From Paratinospora sagittata (lineage: Eukaryota > Streptophyta > Magnoliopsida > Ranunculales > Menispermaceae), in contig CM069593.1 of NCBI GenBank assembly GCA_035771175.1, forward strand, positions 40,795,741-40,859,740: a DNA stretch of 64,000 nt, read 5' to 3'. Below the pieces are notes generated by a model that was not told the DNA's origin, searched no databases, and saw nothing but the letters and a program-made list of their open reading frames with translations. Both the position numbers and the translations under genes were made by a program. This document shows positions 10,981 through 22,070 of this stretch, piece after piece. Numbering within the stretch: position 1 is the stretch's first letter; each line of letters opens with the position of its first letter.

Positions 10981-12230
10981 GGGTGCCCATAGCCTTAAGC
11001 GTGTGATCTACGACACTAGCATCAAATCTACGGTCTTTGAAGCTCCACACTCTGACTTCCTTGTTGAAGTGCCCAAAAATAAGCTTCTAGTACTCAATCA
11101 CTCTCTTTCACTTCATTTATCTATGCTTTTCTCGAAGGTCAAGACTTAGTAGTGCCCAAAATCAGCTAGAAACGTTGTCTCGTCCATCATGTTAGGCTTT
11201 GGTCAGTGGACAACTTTTTTGTAGCACATGCTAGCACAACAACGTTACCTAGGTGTTCAACTATTTCAACTGAGCCAACAAGCCTACCTATGATAAAATA
11301 TGATTTTTCTTAAGAATTGAGTGGGTTAATCATGACTAGGTCGGTGATGATGGCACAATCAACATTGAGGCTCTGTACAACTTCTTTGCCATGCTTTTTT
11401 TGGTCGACGACCACCATCCTTTCTAACCAAGGCTAGTGTAATGATTTCAACTAAGAGTTCAACCATTTCAACTTAGCTTTTAGGTTTGATTTTGTTGAAG
11501 GATGGCTTCAACTAGGAAATGAGTCGATTGATCGTGACCAGCTTGGTGCTGGTGGTGTTGTCAACATCAAGGCGCCAAACAAATTTTTGCTAGACTTCGT
11601 TTTAATTGGTGACCTCTCTCCTTATGATCAAGGCTAGTGTAGTGATTCCATTAAAGAGATCAACTTTTAACTGAGCCCACATGCTTAACTATTGAAGAGG
11701 TAAACTTTGTCTTTGAAGTTAAAAAGAAAAGGGCTTAAAACCTTATTCGTGTAACATATTATATACATATCGTGCAATGTTGTCAACTATATCAATGTAA
11801 TAGTCAACTAATTTCCTTTATAGTCAACCACTTTGGGCATTCAATCAACTACTTAATTAGGTTGGATCAATACAAAGTAGTTCTTTGCCTTTGCCTAGTT
11901 GACTGTTGTTGTTCTTGTAGTTAACTACTTATCTCATGTAGTTAACTACGTCCACCTTCCAATTGACTATTTATGAACAAATTAAACTTAGAGGCTTCAA
12001 CTTCCTTAATCTGTCAACTATAATGCCATCTTAAGCCTAAGCTTTTTTATCCTCACACATAGTTAAATATCATTTATTGTCACTTTCTAATCGTCTCAAT
12101 CATGTTAAAATAGAATGGACACTAGAATTCAAATTAAACAATATTGTGGCATAAAAAGCATTTTTTCGAGGAATTTAAGTGAAGAAAATAGGGAAAGAAA
12201 TTGAGGAATGTTACATAGACAATTGTTAGT

Positions 12231-12397
12231 GTCTAAACAAGTTTAAACCAACTTATCGATTTGCTTTGGTACCCTACATGAAGTCAAAAAAATTAAGATA
12301 TTCGAGCTAATAGTTAGATAATAATTGAAAGATAATGTCATCTTGATAGAAATCAAGATAGCCATACAATGATCAATTATGGATGTCATACTATTTA
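12231..12397. other. Unique spacer, nothing recognised
   Basis: This is A+T-rich sequence between the end of segment A and the TSD of the next LTR. I see no ORF, repeat or motif. It does not match segment B, which ends at the same word and then differs. Confidence 0.5.
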
Positions 12398-12964
12398 ATT
12401 AGTGTTGCAACCCCCTTCGTAGGGTAATATCACGACTGACACAGAGTATTACACATGTCACCTCCTGACATATTTGACACCTTGTCAGCCTTAACCTGTC
12501 AACACAAAATGTCTAACATTTCCAAGTCAAATCAAGCTAAAATTTAAGAAATATAAAATAAAATAAAATTGAGGTGAAATTGAAAAGTCGGAATTAAAAG
12601 TTTTAATTTAAAAACCATTTAAAATTTCATCACAACCTACCCTATAGGATGTTTCTCACCTAGTTGTTTACACGTCATGAAGTTGATTTGAAAGCTGAGG
12701 GAGATATATCTGAAGGATCCATATTTAATATGATTCGAGAATCAAAAGTGAAGTTAATGAGTTACAAGTAAAATGAAAAACACTTCACAATGGATAAGGA
12801 AAAAAAGAAGAGAATGTCCCTGAAGTTGCAGAAAAAAGTGAATGAAGAAGTTGATCCAATGAAAAAGGATCAAGAAAATGAAAATACATTATCTGAAGAT
12901 GATTTTCTTTCTCTCCCACATGATGAGACAGGTCCATCTTTATTATCATTGGAGACCTTGCATG

Positions 12965-14774
12965 TTAAAGACACCCAAGAGGGGGGGGGGGTGAATTGGG
13001 TATAATGACAGGTTTTAATATTTTTGAAGTTCTTTAGTGGAATCTTTAAAATAATACAAGAAATGCTCTAAAAATCAATGTCCATGAATGTAAAGTGCGG
13101 AAATAAAGAGGACACAATGATTTTTACGTGGTTCGGAAAAATCCTTTTCTTACCTCCTCGCCCAGAGAAACCTTCTCTAGGATTATACTATACCGGGTTC
13201 ACTTCAAGGGTGTGAACCAAACCTTTACAACGTCTTTTTCAAGGTTCAGGACAAACCTATCCCTTTCATGGGCTAAGGACAAGCCACTAGTTCTTTTTTC
13301 AAGGGCAAAGGAAAACCGATATCCTTTTCGCGGGCTAAGGAAGAACCATTTGACCCTTTTCAAGATAAAGGGTGAAACTAGCTTAGATTTTCAATCTTGG
13401 AATCCCAAGTGATGTCATAATCACTTAATTTGGTTTGTTTCAACCTTGAAACAATCCAAAAGACCAAGAACAATGATTATAATGTTTGTTCCAAGTGATT
13501 AGAACAATTACAAATGAATCTCAATATACAAATGCTCACATACAAGATATGGAATTTAAGCTCATGAGAAGAGAGATCTTACAATCATAGATTTTACCTT
13601 CCTCGCATAAGATTGCTCATAAAAATGAATTTAAGGATGCTTTAAATCATGCACGAAATGTAAGCTTTGAAATCAACTCATTTGGTTTTCAACATTTTGC
13701 TCTAGGGCTTTCAAAACGTGAGAGATGGTTTGATTTGGGAAATTAATCAATGAACTCACATTTGTGTTTCTCTTTTGTTCTCCCTTGATTAAAATGGCTA
13801 GGGAAGGTGTATTTATAAATTAGGAATGAGTACTAGCCGTCGGAGACCAAGATATAGCCTTTGGGGGGACAAAAATTGAGTTTTCGGCAGTTGGAAACGC
13901 ACCTAGAAAACCCAAAACAGCTATAGCGTGCTATAGCTCTTCAATAGCCTGCTATTGTAGAAAAACAGGGTCAATAGCGCGCTATCGCACTGTTTAGTGG
14001 GTTAGTGTTTTTGTAATTCGTTTCCCGATCTTGCCTAAACCAAATATAAGCATATAATAACTTAAATTTTATGAAAAGATTGTTCCGGATCTATTGGAAA
14101 CATTTCCAACCCATCGGAGAAAGCTATCAAACATTTTTAAAGGATTTAAGTTTATTTTGACATACTTTGAGTGTAAAAACTTGGGTTGCCATAGTATTTC
14201 AAAATTCTAAATTTATGGGCTTATTGGGTCATCAAAATATGATTGAAATAGATTTAGTTTGGTGGTTAAAGCACTTTGAAATGAACGATTAAACAATCAA
14301 ACAAGATTTTGATGAAAATCAAAGCAATTTTGATTATTTTGAAAAACTTTGTAGAAATGTGATTTTGATTAAAACAAAGGAAAATATGATTCAAACAAGT
14401 TTGAAATAGTTTATGAATATAAAACAAACATGTTTGCATATTTGAAAATCATTAATTTTGGACAAAGTCTAATGCATGCATGAAGTTTATAAATAGTGAT
14501 TGAGCAAGCTAGAGCCAAGGAAAGCTAAATCCTAATTCTAGACTCACAAAGACTCTCAACCTCATAATTTCTTCTTTCCTTCAAGTTGTCCAAGCTTTGA
14601 ATGTGGTTGATCCTTTGCTCGAGGGACTTGAAGTACTTTGATCTTGTATTGGTTTTTCTTCATTTTAGGTGCTGAAATATACTTAGTTCAAATGTTAGCA
14701 CCAAATTACATATTGTTTGTTAGCATCAAAAAACTTAGGAGAGTGCTAAGCGGAGACCCCCACTTGGGCCAACA
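12965..14774 (-). mobile_element. Nested SIRE-like solo LTR, reverse, TSD GCATG/ACATG
   Basis: It starts with a degraded terminus then GACACCCAAGAGGGG and a GAATTGGGT block, and ends CACTTGGGCCAACA. Flanking 5-mers GCATG (12960-12964) and ACATG (14775-14779) match at four of five positions. It carries the hairpin units (13230-13370) and the ATAGCGCGCTAT palindromes (13921-13985). Its orientation is opposite to the element it sits in. A frame at 14638-14880 that starts inside it is not a gene start. Confidence 0.8.
13811..13985 (-). promoter_or_regulatory. LTR promoter: ATAGCGCGCTAT palindromes and TATAAATA box
   Basis: Palindromes: CTATAGCGTGCTATAG at 13921-13936, CAATAGCCTGCTATTG at 13942-13957, AATAGCGCGCTAT at 13973-13985. 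On the minus strand they are followed about 100 bp later by TTTATAAATACACC (13806-13820), a good plant TATA box. This is the U3 region by position in the LTR. Function is inferred. Confidence 0.55.
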
Positions 14775-14974
14775 ACATGTTGCGTTGTTAGTAAGGATTC
14801 TTGGACAATATGAGAACAATACCAAAGACCTAAAAGTAATGAGAAAAGACATAAAAAGGATGCAAAAAATAAATGACTAAGTTGCAAGCCTCTATGGACA
14901 AACTCAGTGCTACGAATGACAAGGATTTGAAAGAAGAAGAAAGTGAAGAAGAAAATGAAGATGACAGTGATTAG

Positions 14975-16557
14975 ACTCTAGGTGTCTTAGTCTAGACTAC
15001 TTTGGTTAGGACTTTTGTGCATGTGATTTGTTTTAGATATTTTTATCTAGGATGTTTTGACGTTCTTACATAGACCTTTTGTTTAGGATTTTTGTCTATG
15101 TATGTGATGTTCATGTGCCTGTTAACTTGTTTTGATGATGTGTTTGATGTATGGATGATTTTGTCATTGATGTACATAACCTAATGGAATTATCTTGCAA
15201 CATCAATGAATGACTTTGTTCCTTTGAATTTTAATGTGTACATTTCTTTTTCCATCTAGTATTCTTGGGCATGATGCACCTAAATCTTTATATATCTTTT
15301 CATGCTACTGATTGGAAAATGAATGCAATACGTATGGTTTGCACATGCCTATTTTCATGTTAAACACATTGCCCATTCTAAGATACAATAGGCCTGTATT
15401 TTCAAAATTTTTCTTTATGAATGCCTATGTATCTATGACCTTGATGCACTTTTGAGCAATGTATTTTGAATATCAAAATGATTTAAAGTCATGATTCTCC
15501 CAACTTTTCAAAACCATTTTGAATATTACATATTTATTGATGCACATACTTCATGAAAATCTCTTTGGCATCTTTATAGACTAAATGGCTAGGCCTTGCA
15601 TCACATTCAATCTTTAACTTGCCTATGCTATTCCATTTAAATCATGATCATGGTTGTACTACACTTATAAAATTTCTCTATATATGCATGATTCATACAT
15701 AAATGTGATTCAATGATCTATATATGCTTCATGTTTGCTATTCTTGAGATGAATCACTTTGAGATTTTCTATAGGCTATGTGCATAATCTCATATTTTTT
15801 ACATATGCCTAACATCTTGGAAAGAATTTGCATATGTTAATCACAATTATCTTTTGGCATTACCTTTCCATATACACTTGAATTTGATGCATGATTTTAC
15901 TCTTATCATTTTTGCATAAACTACTTTGAAATTAGATTTCTAATGAATGCCTTGAGCTTTAAAATCCCATCTTGCATCTCATTAGAATCATGCTAGCTAG
16001 GCCATGCTTTAATTGAGATCACCTTGCTTAAGCCTATTATCATGTTTGGATGCCTAGGAAAACATTCATATCTCTTATGCATCCATATGTTCCTAACATT
16101 GGCTGGACCTTGCATATTCAAAATACTCATATAACTAGCCTATGTTTCACGTTGCCTTATTATCATTACATTTCTCCATGTGCTTCTCATTCTTGATTTT
16201 CATGACGAGTCTTGTGATATGACATCATCTTTGTATTCATGTGTGTTTCATCTTGATTGTATATCATGAATTATTTTTAGTATTGAATGCATAGATTTAG
16301 AGGGAGTCTCCATCTCTTTTTGAGAGGGGGAGCTCTTGTGTTTTGATGTTATGCCTAGGTATTTCTCCATGGAAATTTGAAAAATTCTTAGTTCCTTTTT
16401 GAGGATATCAAAAGGGGGAGAAGTGTTAGAATCTTGATAAACAACACCATCTTTACTTGATTTGTGCCGTAGCATGGGATCTTCATAATTTATCATATAT
16501 ATGTTATGTGTGTTGCTAAATTGTTTTGTTTATCAAGTTTATATTGTTAGTCATAAT
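14975..16557 (+). other. Long 3' non-coding region of the SIRE-like element
   Basis: About 1.6 kb of T-rich sequence without coding frames, between the acidic ORF end and the polypurine tract. It contains repeated ATGATG/CATGCATGA-type words and a GGGGGAG stretch at 16325-16331. A second purine run, CAAAAGGGGGAGAAG, lies at 16409-16423. Plant SIRE-type elements have such a region between pol and the 3' LTR. I see nothing else in it. Confidence 0.45.
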
Positions 16558-16572
16558 AAAAAAGTGGGAGAT
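16558..16572 (+). promoter_or_regulatory. Polypurine tract of the SIRE-like element
   Basis: AAAAAAGTGGGAGAT directly precedes the LTR start TGTTGGCCTAAGCGG. In LTR retrotransposons this tract primes plus-strand DNA synthesis. It fixes the LTR 5' end and the forward orientation. Confidence 0.75.
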
Positions 16573-16767
16573 TGTTGGCCTAAGCGGTTTTTCACTTAGA
16601 ACTCTCCTAAGTGTTTTGATGCTAATAAACAATATAACCATGGTGTTAATGGTTAAACTGAGTATATTTTACCACCAAAGATCAAGTTTAACTCGAATGC
16701 AAGACTCAAGCTCGTTCAGGATCAAGAATATATCAAGTTGAAGTCAAGATGACATATTCAGTGTGCA

Positions 16768-18023
16768 TGTAATACCTTAGGTTTGCACAAAAAAAAAATG
16801 TTCGGGCAGACATGCCTGAACGTTCAGGCGCCAAATTTTCTATATAAACAACCCCCCTCGTCATTTCTCATACCAAAATCACTCATCCTTGTGATTTTTC
16901 TTATCTTTTTCACTCTTTTTGAGTTTTTATCTTCTCTTTTGAGACTCTCTCTCCGAGACTCTCTGTGCGGAGCAACGCGGTTTTGCCCAAGGGAAAGCGC
17001 CAGTCTCCAAAAGAGTTTTATCTGAAGGTGGGGAACGAAACATAGGTTTGCGTGTCTTATAACTTTTATTAAAGTTTACATTCATTTATTATTATGTCTA
17101 CCATTCATTTACACGACATTATTGCGTATAATGATCATACCGTCATACTTATGCCTGTATAATTAGAGTTCATGTATTACACTGTTGTTATGCCGGATTA
17201 GTGGTCAATTTGGCTCAACCAGACTCAGTCTTATCCTCAGTAACTTTAAATAGTGAACGGGAGGCAGGGTGCTGCTCTAGACGATTGGTATTTAAGTGGA
17301 CCTCGTGTCTCACCTCTCAACTGGAGACTGATCTGGTTGATCTTATTAGAAAGCTATCAGCTTATACAAGTAATACTGAATGTCCTAAACTTGCACGTCG
17401 TGATACCGACTCTGATAAGGATCACCAGACGTTGCCAAATCCTGTCTAAATATTAAGTAAAGTCCGGACCAGTTCATGCATTGACATCATACATATCACT
17501 ACCTAGGGACGTATGTGGTTTATGATTCATAGAATAGTTAGAAGCGATGCTCGCTATTCATTATATTTCTCTAGAAGGAACATCTGTACGTGAACTCAGG
17601 CGATGTACAGTCATCAAACCAATACGAGACGGTGTCATGCATATATATATGTTGATTGTTCATGATGCTCTGATGTGTATTTAAGATATTTGATTATGAA
17701 GTTTACTTTATTAACTGTTATATTCATGAACTATTTTACCCACTGAGCGCGTAACTCACCCCGTTGTTATACAATTTTTCATAAGGGATTAGGGAGGAGT
17801 GGGTGTAGGTTTTTAGGCCCACATGTTATTTGTATTATTCATTGGGGGATTTTTGGGAGAATGTTCCCTTAACTAATTTCATGTACAAATATATTCTGAA
17901 ATTAATGAAATCAGACTTGTACTTAACTATGCTTCCGCGCACTCTGTTATTACTGTTATAATGCATTCGCGCCCCGTCCGTGAGTGTCCCGTCGATTTAG
18001 GCGAGTCCGGGCGGGGTGTGACA
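16768..18023 (+). repeat. 5' LTR of the Tekay-like element (1256 bp)
   Basis: It starts TGTAATACC and ends GGTGTGACA, followed by TTTAA and the primer site. It matches 24868-26124 from 16869 onward. A CACTGAGC...CTCACCCC motif is at 17741-17762. It has a single copy of the ~75-bp unit that is reiterated in the 3' LTR. Confidence 0.9.
16814..16850 (+). promoter_or_regulatory. LTR promoter: perfect 16-bp palindrome and TATA box
   Basis: GCCTGAACGTTCAGGC at 16814-16829 is a perfect palindrome. CTATATAAACA follows at 16840-16850, only ten bases later. The spot, 46-83 bp into the LTR, fits a compact U3 promoter. It is missing from the truncated 3' LTR. Confidence 0.6.
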
Positions 18024-18028
18024 TTTAA

Positions 18029-18040
18029 TGGTATCAGAGC
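18029..18040 (+). promoter_or_regulatory. Primer binding site, initiator tRNA-Met
   Basis: TGGTATCAGAGC, five bases after the LTR end, is complementary to the 3' end of plant initiator tRNA-Met and primes minus-strand synthesis. It fixes the 5' LTR end and the forward orientation. Confidence 0.9.
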
Positions 18041-18084
18041 GTAAGGTCCACGGCCCCCCCAAGTCCATCAAATTAGGGGAAGAA

Positions 18085-18325
18085 ATTTTTATTAGATATA
18101 TATATATCTCTAGAACTATATATATATATGAACTATATATAGTTGAGATTTATATTAAATATATATCTAAAAAACTATATAGTTTTTATATAGTTTAGAT
18201 TCAAATATATATATATATATATAGTTATGATTTATGAAAACTATATATATAGTTATGATTAAATATATATATATATATCTATGAATATATGAGATATATA
18301 TATATATATATATATATCATATTGC
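18085..18325. repeat. AT-rich microsatellite block in the leader
   Basis: Several (AT)n runs separated by AGTTATGATT-like words, for example near 18095-18135, 18203-18225, 18258-18280 and 18295-18318. Many are self-complementary. Nothing coding is seen. Confidence 0.8.
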
Positions 18326-18428
18326 TAGTGGATAATTTGGATTAAATGATGGCATAAACATCAAGAGAAAAATAGAAAATATTGTCCAACGGACAAAACA
18401 TAAATCTTAAAAATGTTAGGAATATATT

Positions 18429-20078
18429 TTGTGTCTTTCACAAATTTATTTTCCTTTCAGCAAAAGAATAGCCTCAAGTGAAGGAACAACTTCCGGTAAT
18501 AGGGAACCAATTCCCAATAGACTCAAGGAATTTTCCAAAAGGGAGGTTATGACTATGAGGAGTATCGACAATAGAGATTTCTGCCTCCGTCCGATCCTTC
18601 ACGAAAAACTCGCAACACTGGGGTGGTTGAACATAACAAAAGTTGAGGGTCACGTCTCTTACAACTTGATCAAATCCTTCTACAAAGCCATGTATTGCAT
18701 AGGACTTCAAGAAGATGGGATCAACCCCGTTTTGGAGACAACGGTCAGGGGAACAAAGATTACTATCAACGTCGAAATTATTGCGCGACTTATGGAGATT
18801 CCAATTGAAGATAGAATCATCGATCCACACGAACCCTAGACAGTTGCAGAGATAGCAGGGTCCAACGAACAGTTGTTCAATTTCCTCGCTAAAGAGTCGT
18901 ACACCCAATCAACGTACACCCACCTCCCAAACAATCTCATTAAACCATCTCTTGCCGGTCTTGGAAAGATCATATTTGGCAACATCTTGCCAGAAAGGGG
19001 GACTAGAGGCACTATGTCAAGGGCTCAACTTCTTGTGTTATACTGAATAGAGAAGAAAATTAAGGTCTCCCTACCTCACGTCATCATCCAACAAATGTTG
19101 AGGGCAATCCAAAACCCTTTGACAAAGAATCTCCTCGGCTACAGAGTCTTGATCATGAGGATGCTATACGAGGCAAACGTCAACATTTTTGATGAGTCTT
19201 TGAAGCAGATCACTGAGGCGATTACGACACCCTCTATCTTCAAGACATATGTCACAAGTGGAGGGGTAACTGACGAGGAAGTATTCGACGCGACTTTGGG
19301 AGGAAATTGCGAAAGAATTAGAGATGAATATGGACGTTGCTACCGAAAAAATCGACTCAAGATTCCTGTTAGGGAGGTACCAAATAATAAGCCAAACCAG
19401 AATCCTACGTCAGACCCAGCCTCGAATAATGATCCAACCGAGCACCTGTTCACTGAGGAAGAATTATTTGCCAACCTAAATCAACCTCAACCAAATCAGA
19501 ATAGACAAGAAGTTCCAGCAAATCCATCTTCCTGGAACATGCCAACTCAAGGCAATACTATGTACCAAAGGTTTCCAACTCCTGAGGTACCGTATCGGCT
19601 AGTTCCACAAGTTCCTGTGAACCAATAACAACAAAATTTTGCGGCACTAAATTTTGGAAGACAGGACATCCTAATGAGCCCATTGTTTCAAGACTTTTCA
19701 ACCCAAGCATATCCAAATTTCCAAGGGGTTCCAGTTCAGGAATTTCTGTACAGCCAAAACAACTACCCTACACTTATGAGTCAACCGTACGTCCAATAAT
19801 TTCCACCAATGCCTACGGCGTACCCTCCACTTATGGGACAATCAAACTATCAACCATCGATGGGGCAATCAACAAACTCATTCGAGCAGTTAAATGTGAT
19901 AGTAGCTAGTATTGCTTGGATATAAGAGACTCAAAATACTTTGTTAACACGTATGCAAAATGTCAAAGAACAACGAGAAAATTCTCAACCTTCTTCTAGT
20001 AATCCTTCGGTACCTAGCAGGAGGTCTAGAAGGAGCAGTAGTAGGCAGGAAAACCAGGAATGGTCACTGGCATTGTAA
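18429..20078 (+). pseudogene. Extra ORF upstream of gag, one frame with five stops (putative plant transposon protein family)
   Basis: A single reading frame runs about 550 codons to the TAA at 20076. It is broken only by stops at 18837 (TAG), 19044 (TGA), 19626 (TAA), 19797 (TAA) and 19923 (TAA), with no frameshift. The N-terminal part (CLRPILHEKLATLGW, VRGTKITINVEIIARLMEIP) resembles the domain found in plant genomes as 'putative plant transposon protein', recalled and not searched. The C-terminal third is rich in Gln, Pro and Asn and ends in a basic RRSRRSSSRQ patch. All five stops fit C-to-T changes of CAA, CAG or CGA. A tract TTTATTTTCCTTTCAG ends at 18460, so the first exon codon may lie after 18460 and the ATG at 18429 may be unused. 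Its role in the element is unknown. Confidence 0.6.
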
Positions 20079-20833
20079 AATTTTATTTTATATATGAATG
20101 AAATGTTTTGTTTAAAACTATCTTTGGTGGGCCGACTTACAACCATTCTTTCTTTTGTATCACTAACTTTTGAGTGGTATGAGACACAACAAAATTGGAG
20201 GATACTAAATAAAATGTGGAAGTAAGAAAACCCACGACCTTGTGTGAAAAGAAACAATTGGAGAAAGTTGCATTACTAACATTATTACTTAGTTTACACT
20301 GTATGGGACGAGTAAACTTGGACGATACTATTAGTGAACTACTATTCAGCCGATGTTTTATAACGACCATGTTCATACAACTTAACTTGGTTGACACCCT
20401 TATTACCAAATTCATGTGGTATGGGACACACGAATTTGGATAATAATCGAAAAGACTAAGCAAAAGAGTTTGAATACATAAGATTGCGATAGAACGTTAG
20501 ATCAGGATATTTACCGAGGCAAAGTTTAGAATTTTTATGACTCGTATGGATTTTTAATGAAATATATATGTATGTTCACAAAAACCAGAACCAAAACATT
20601 TGAAATACTTGCAAAGTTTTATACTTATTATATAAACATTCTAACCTTGTTTTTACACCATGGCTAAACATACGAGGCACATAATATTCTTTGATTCCTC
20701 AACAAAAACCTTACACTATACTTAGAAAAATAGGTGGTTTTTATTTCAGTACTCTCGAAATCGTTGCTAAGAATACCATAACATTATACTTGGCTACAGT
20801 TTCTAAATCATGGTTTTATTTTCTCCTTCCCAG
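20079..20833 (+). other. Second leader with ~120-nt repeats and a 3' splice-site-like end
   Basis: Non-coding. A motif GTATGGGACACACnAATTTGGA recurs at about 20177, 20302 and 20418, with ACGACC words between. The region ends in a pyrimidine tract and CAG (TTTATTTTCTCCTTCCCAG, ending 20833), eight bases before the gag ATG. That arrangement looks like a plant 3' splice site. Related repeats occur in the other gypsy element near 41413 and 41534. Confidence 0.45.
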
Positions 20834-20840
20834 TGAGAAA

Positions 20841-22070
20841 ATGCAAACCAGGAAGAGAGGAAGGCCACGTACTGTCTGTCCAGCCGAGGAGGCACCTCTT
20901 GAGATACAGAACCAGGAACCGCCACCTCCGACGACAACACAGGCCACACCCGACACTGCCACTATGTCTGGGCAGGCAGTGCCACCCCAACCCACATCCT
21001 ATGCCATGCCTTCGAGTATGGAAGTCTTTTTCGCCGAATTTATTTCACCAAATTTATAGAGGTGATGAAAGTAACTATTCAGAAGGTCGTTCATGAGATC
21101 GCGGCCAATCAGGTTGCCACTGTTCAGGCACCTGCGAGATTTGGGTCGGAGACTCAAACCGACCAGATTACGAAGTACAAAAAGGTTACAACCTCTTACT
21201 TTTGCTGGCACCATTGATGCCGAAGAAGTGCAGAAATGGCTGGATGAGTCGAAGAAGGCTCTTGATAAAATGGGAGTCGATGAGACTCGAAAGATTCCAC
21301 TTGAGTCCTACCAACTTATTGGTGGAGCAAATACATGGTGGATGACAGTAAAGGAGGACCAAGGGTCAACACTACAAACATGACTTGGCAACAGTTCGAG
21401 TCACTATTTATTTATGAGTACTTCCCCGGCACCGTGAAAAGGCAGAAGCGCCAGGAGTTCGCCAAACTATACCAAAACGGCATGGCAATCAGGGTGCACA
21501 CTGGCAAGTTTAAAGAATTATCGGTCTACTCTCTCTCCACCATCTCAACGGAGCAAGATAAGACCAAGAAACTCTACAATGGCCTTCGTCCTGACATTCG
21601 ACAAGCCTTGTCGATTTTGGATCTCAAGATTCACAGGGAGGTTGTTGACTAGGCCATGAGCTTTGAGCAGGAAAAAATTGTGCAGGAACAGAGACTGAAT
21701 AGGGGAAAATGGCCTGCAACATTTTGCAAACAGGGCTCGCAACATGGCAACAAGAAAAAACCCTATTATAATCAAAACCCACCCCTTACAGCCCCTGTTA
21801 AGAAGAATGAGGCCATGACACCTGCGGCTGCACCAGCTAACCCTAGCAATCAGGGTTTTTGCAATCATGGCCGCGGAGGTTGTCACGGCAGGGGTGGCCT
21901 TCGAAACGGTAATGGCAGAGGTGGTGGTCGGCATCATAATCAGCATGGCCAACAGAACCACCAGCAGCAGAGGTTAACGTGTTACAACTGCAGCCAGCAG
22001 GGCGATGCAAGATATGCCTGTTCGCACCTTCAGCAACCTATTCTCGTTGTTCCCGTCCAACAAGCACCAC
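20841..22070 (+). pseudogene. Tekay-like gag, frameshifted
   Basis: The start codon is taken at 20841, giving a basic then Pro/Thr-rich N-terminus (MQTRKRGRPR). After a stop at 21057 and two frame changes the capsid part appears: AEEVQKWLDESKKALDKMGV near 21220-21280, LIGGANTWW, then WQQFESLFIYEYFPGTVKRQ near 21380-21440. A TAG at 21650 interrupts the frame. A Gly/Arg-rich stretch precedes a zinc knuckle at 21980-22021 (CYNCSQQGDARYAC). The knuckle should be C-x2-C-x4-H-x4-C, but the histidine is aspartate (GAT at 22004). Gag would package element RNA; this copy cannot. Confidence 0.85.

Larger units (their letters stand above)
3285..12230. repeat. Segment A: paralogue of 53805-63821
   Basis: Without its two private insertions (3865-6801 and 7218-9344) this segment is about 3.9 kb and aligns by eye with segment B over its whole length. 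Blocks match in order: the LTR remnant (3285-7063 with 53805-54733), CAACAATGAACATATCAACA after it, 9350-11150 with 54887-56693, and 11150-12230 with 60838-63821. Homology stops at CAATTGTTAG in both. No gene is recognised. Between insertions it holds a degenerate minisatellite (10430-10980), AGTCAACTAC-type repeats near 11780-11960, and otherwise nothing I can name. Confidence 0.8.
12790..14974 (+). pseudogene. ORF remnant ahead of the 3' non-coding region of a SIRE-like element, split by a nested LTR
   Basis: 12790-12964 encodes a lysine- and glutamate-rich start (MDKEKKKRMSLKLQKK) followed by an acidic stretch and DETGPSLLSLETL. 14780-14880 continues in the same frame (LLVRILGQYENNTKDL). 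Removing the nested LTR plus one TSD copy (1815 bp, divisible by three) leaves the frame open, so the ORF was open when the LTR arrived. After a TAA at 14878 a shifted frame gives an acidic tail (KDLKEEESEEENEDDSD) ending at the TAG at 14972-14974. I do not recognise a domain. The place, just before a long 3' non-coding region and a polypurine tract, is where SIRE-type elements carry an extra 3' ORF. Confidence 0.45.

Noticed and set aside
18085..18325. Possible replication origin or matrix attachment region from AT runs
   Set aside because: Short AT microsatellites are common at several places here and nothing specific supports such a role.
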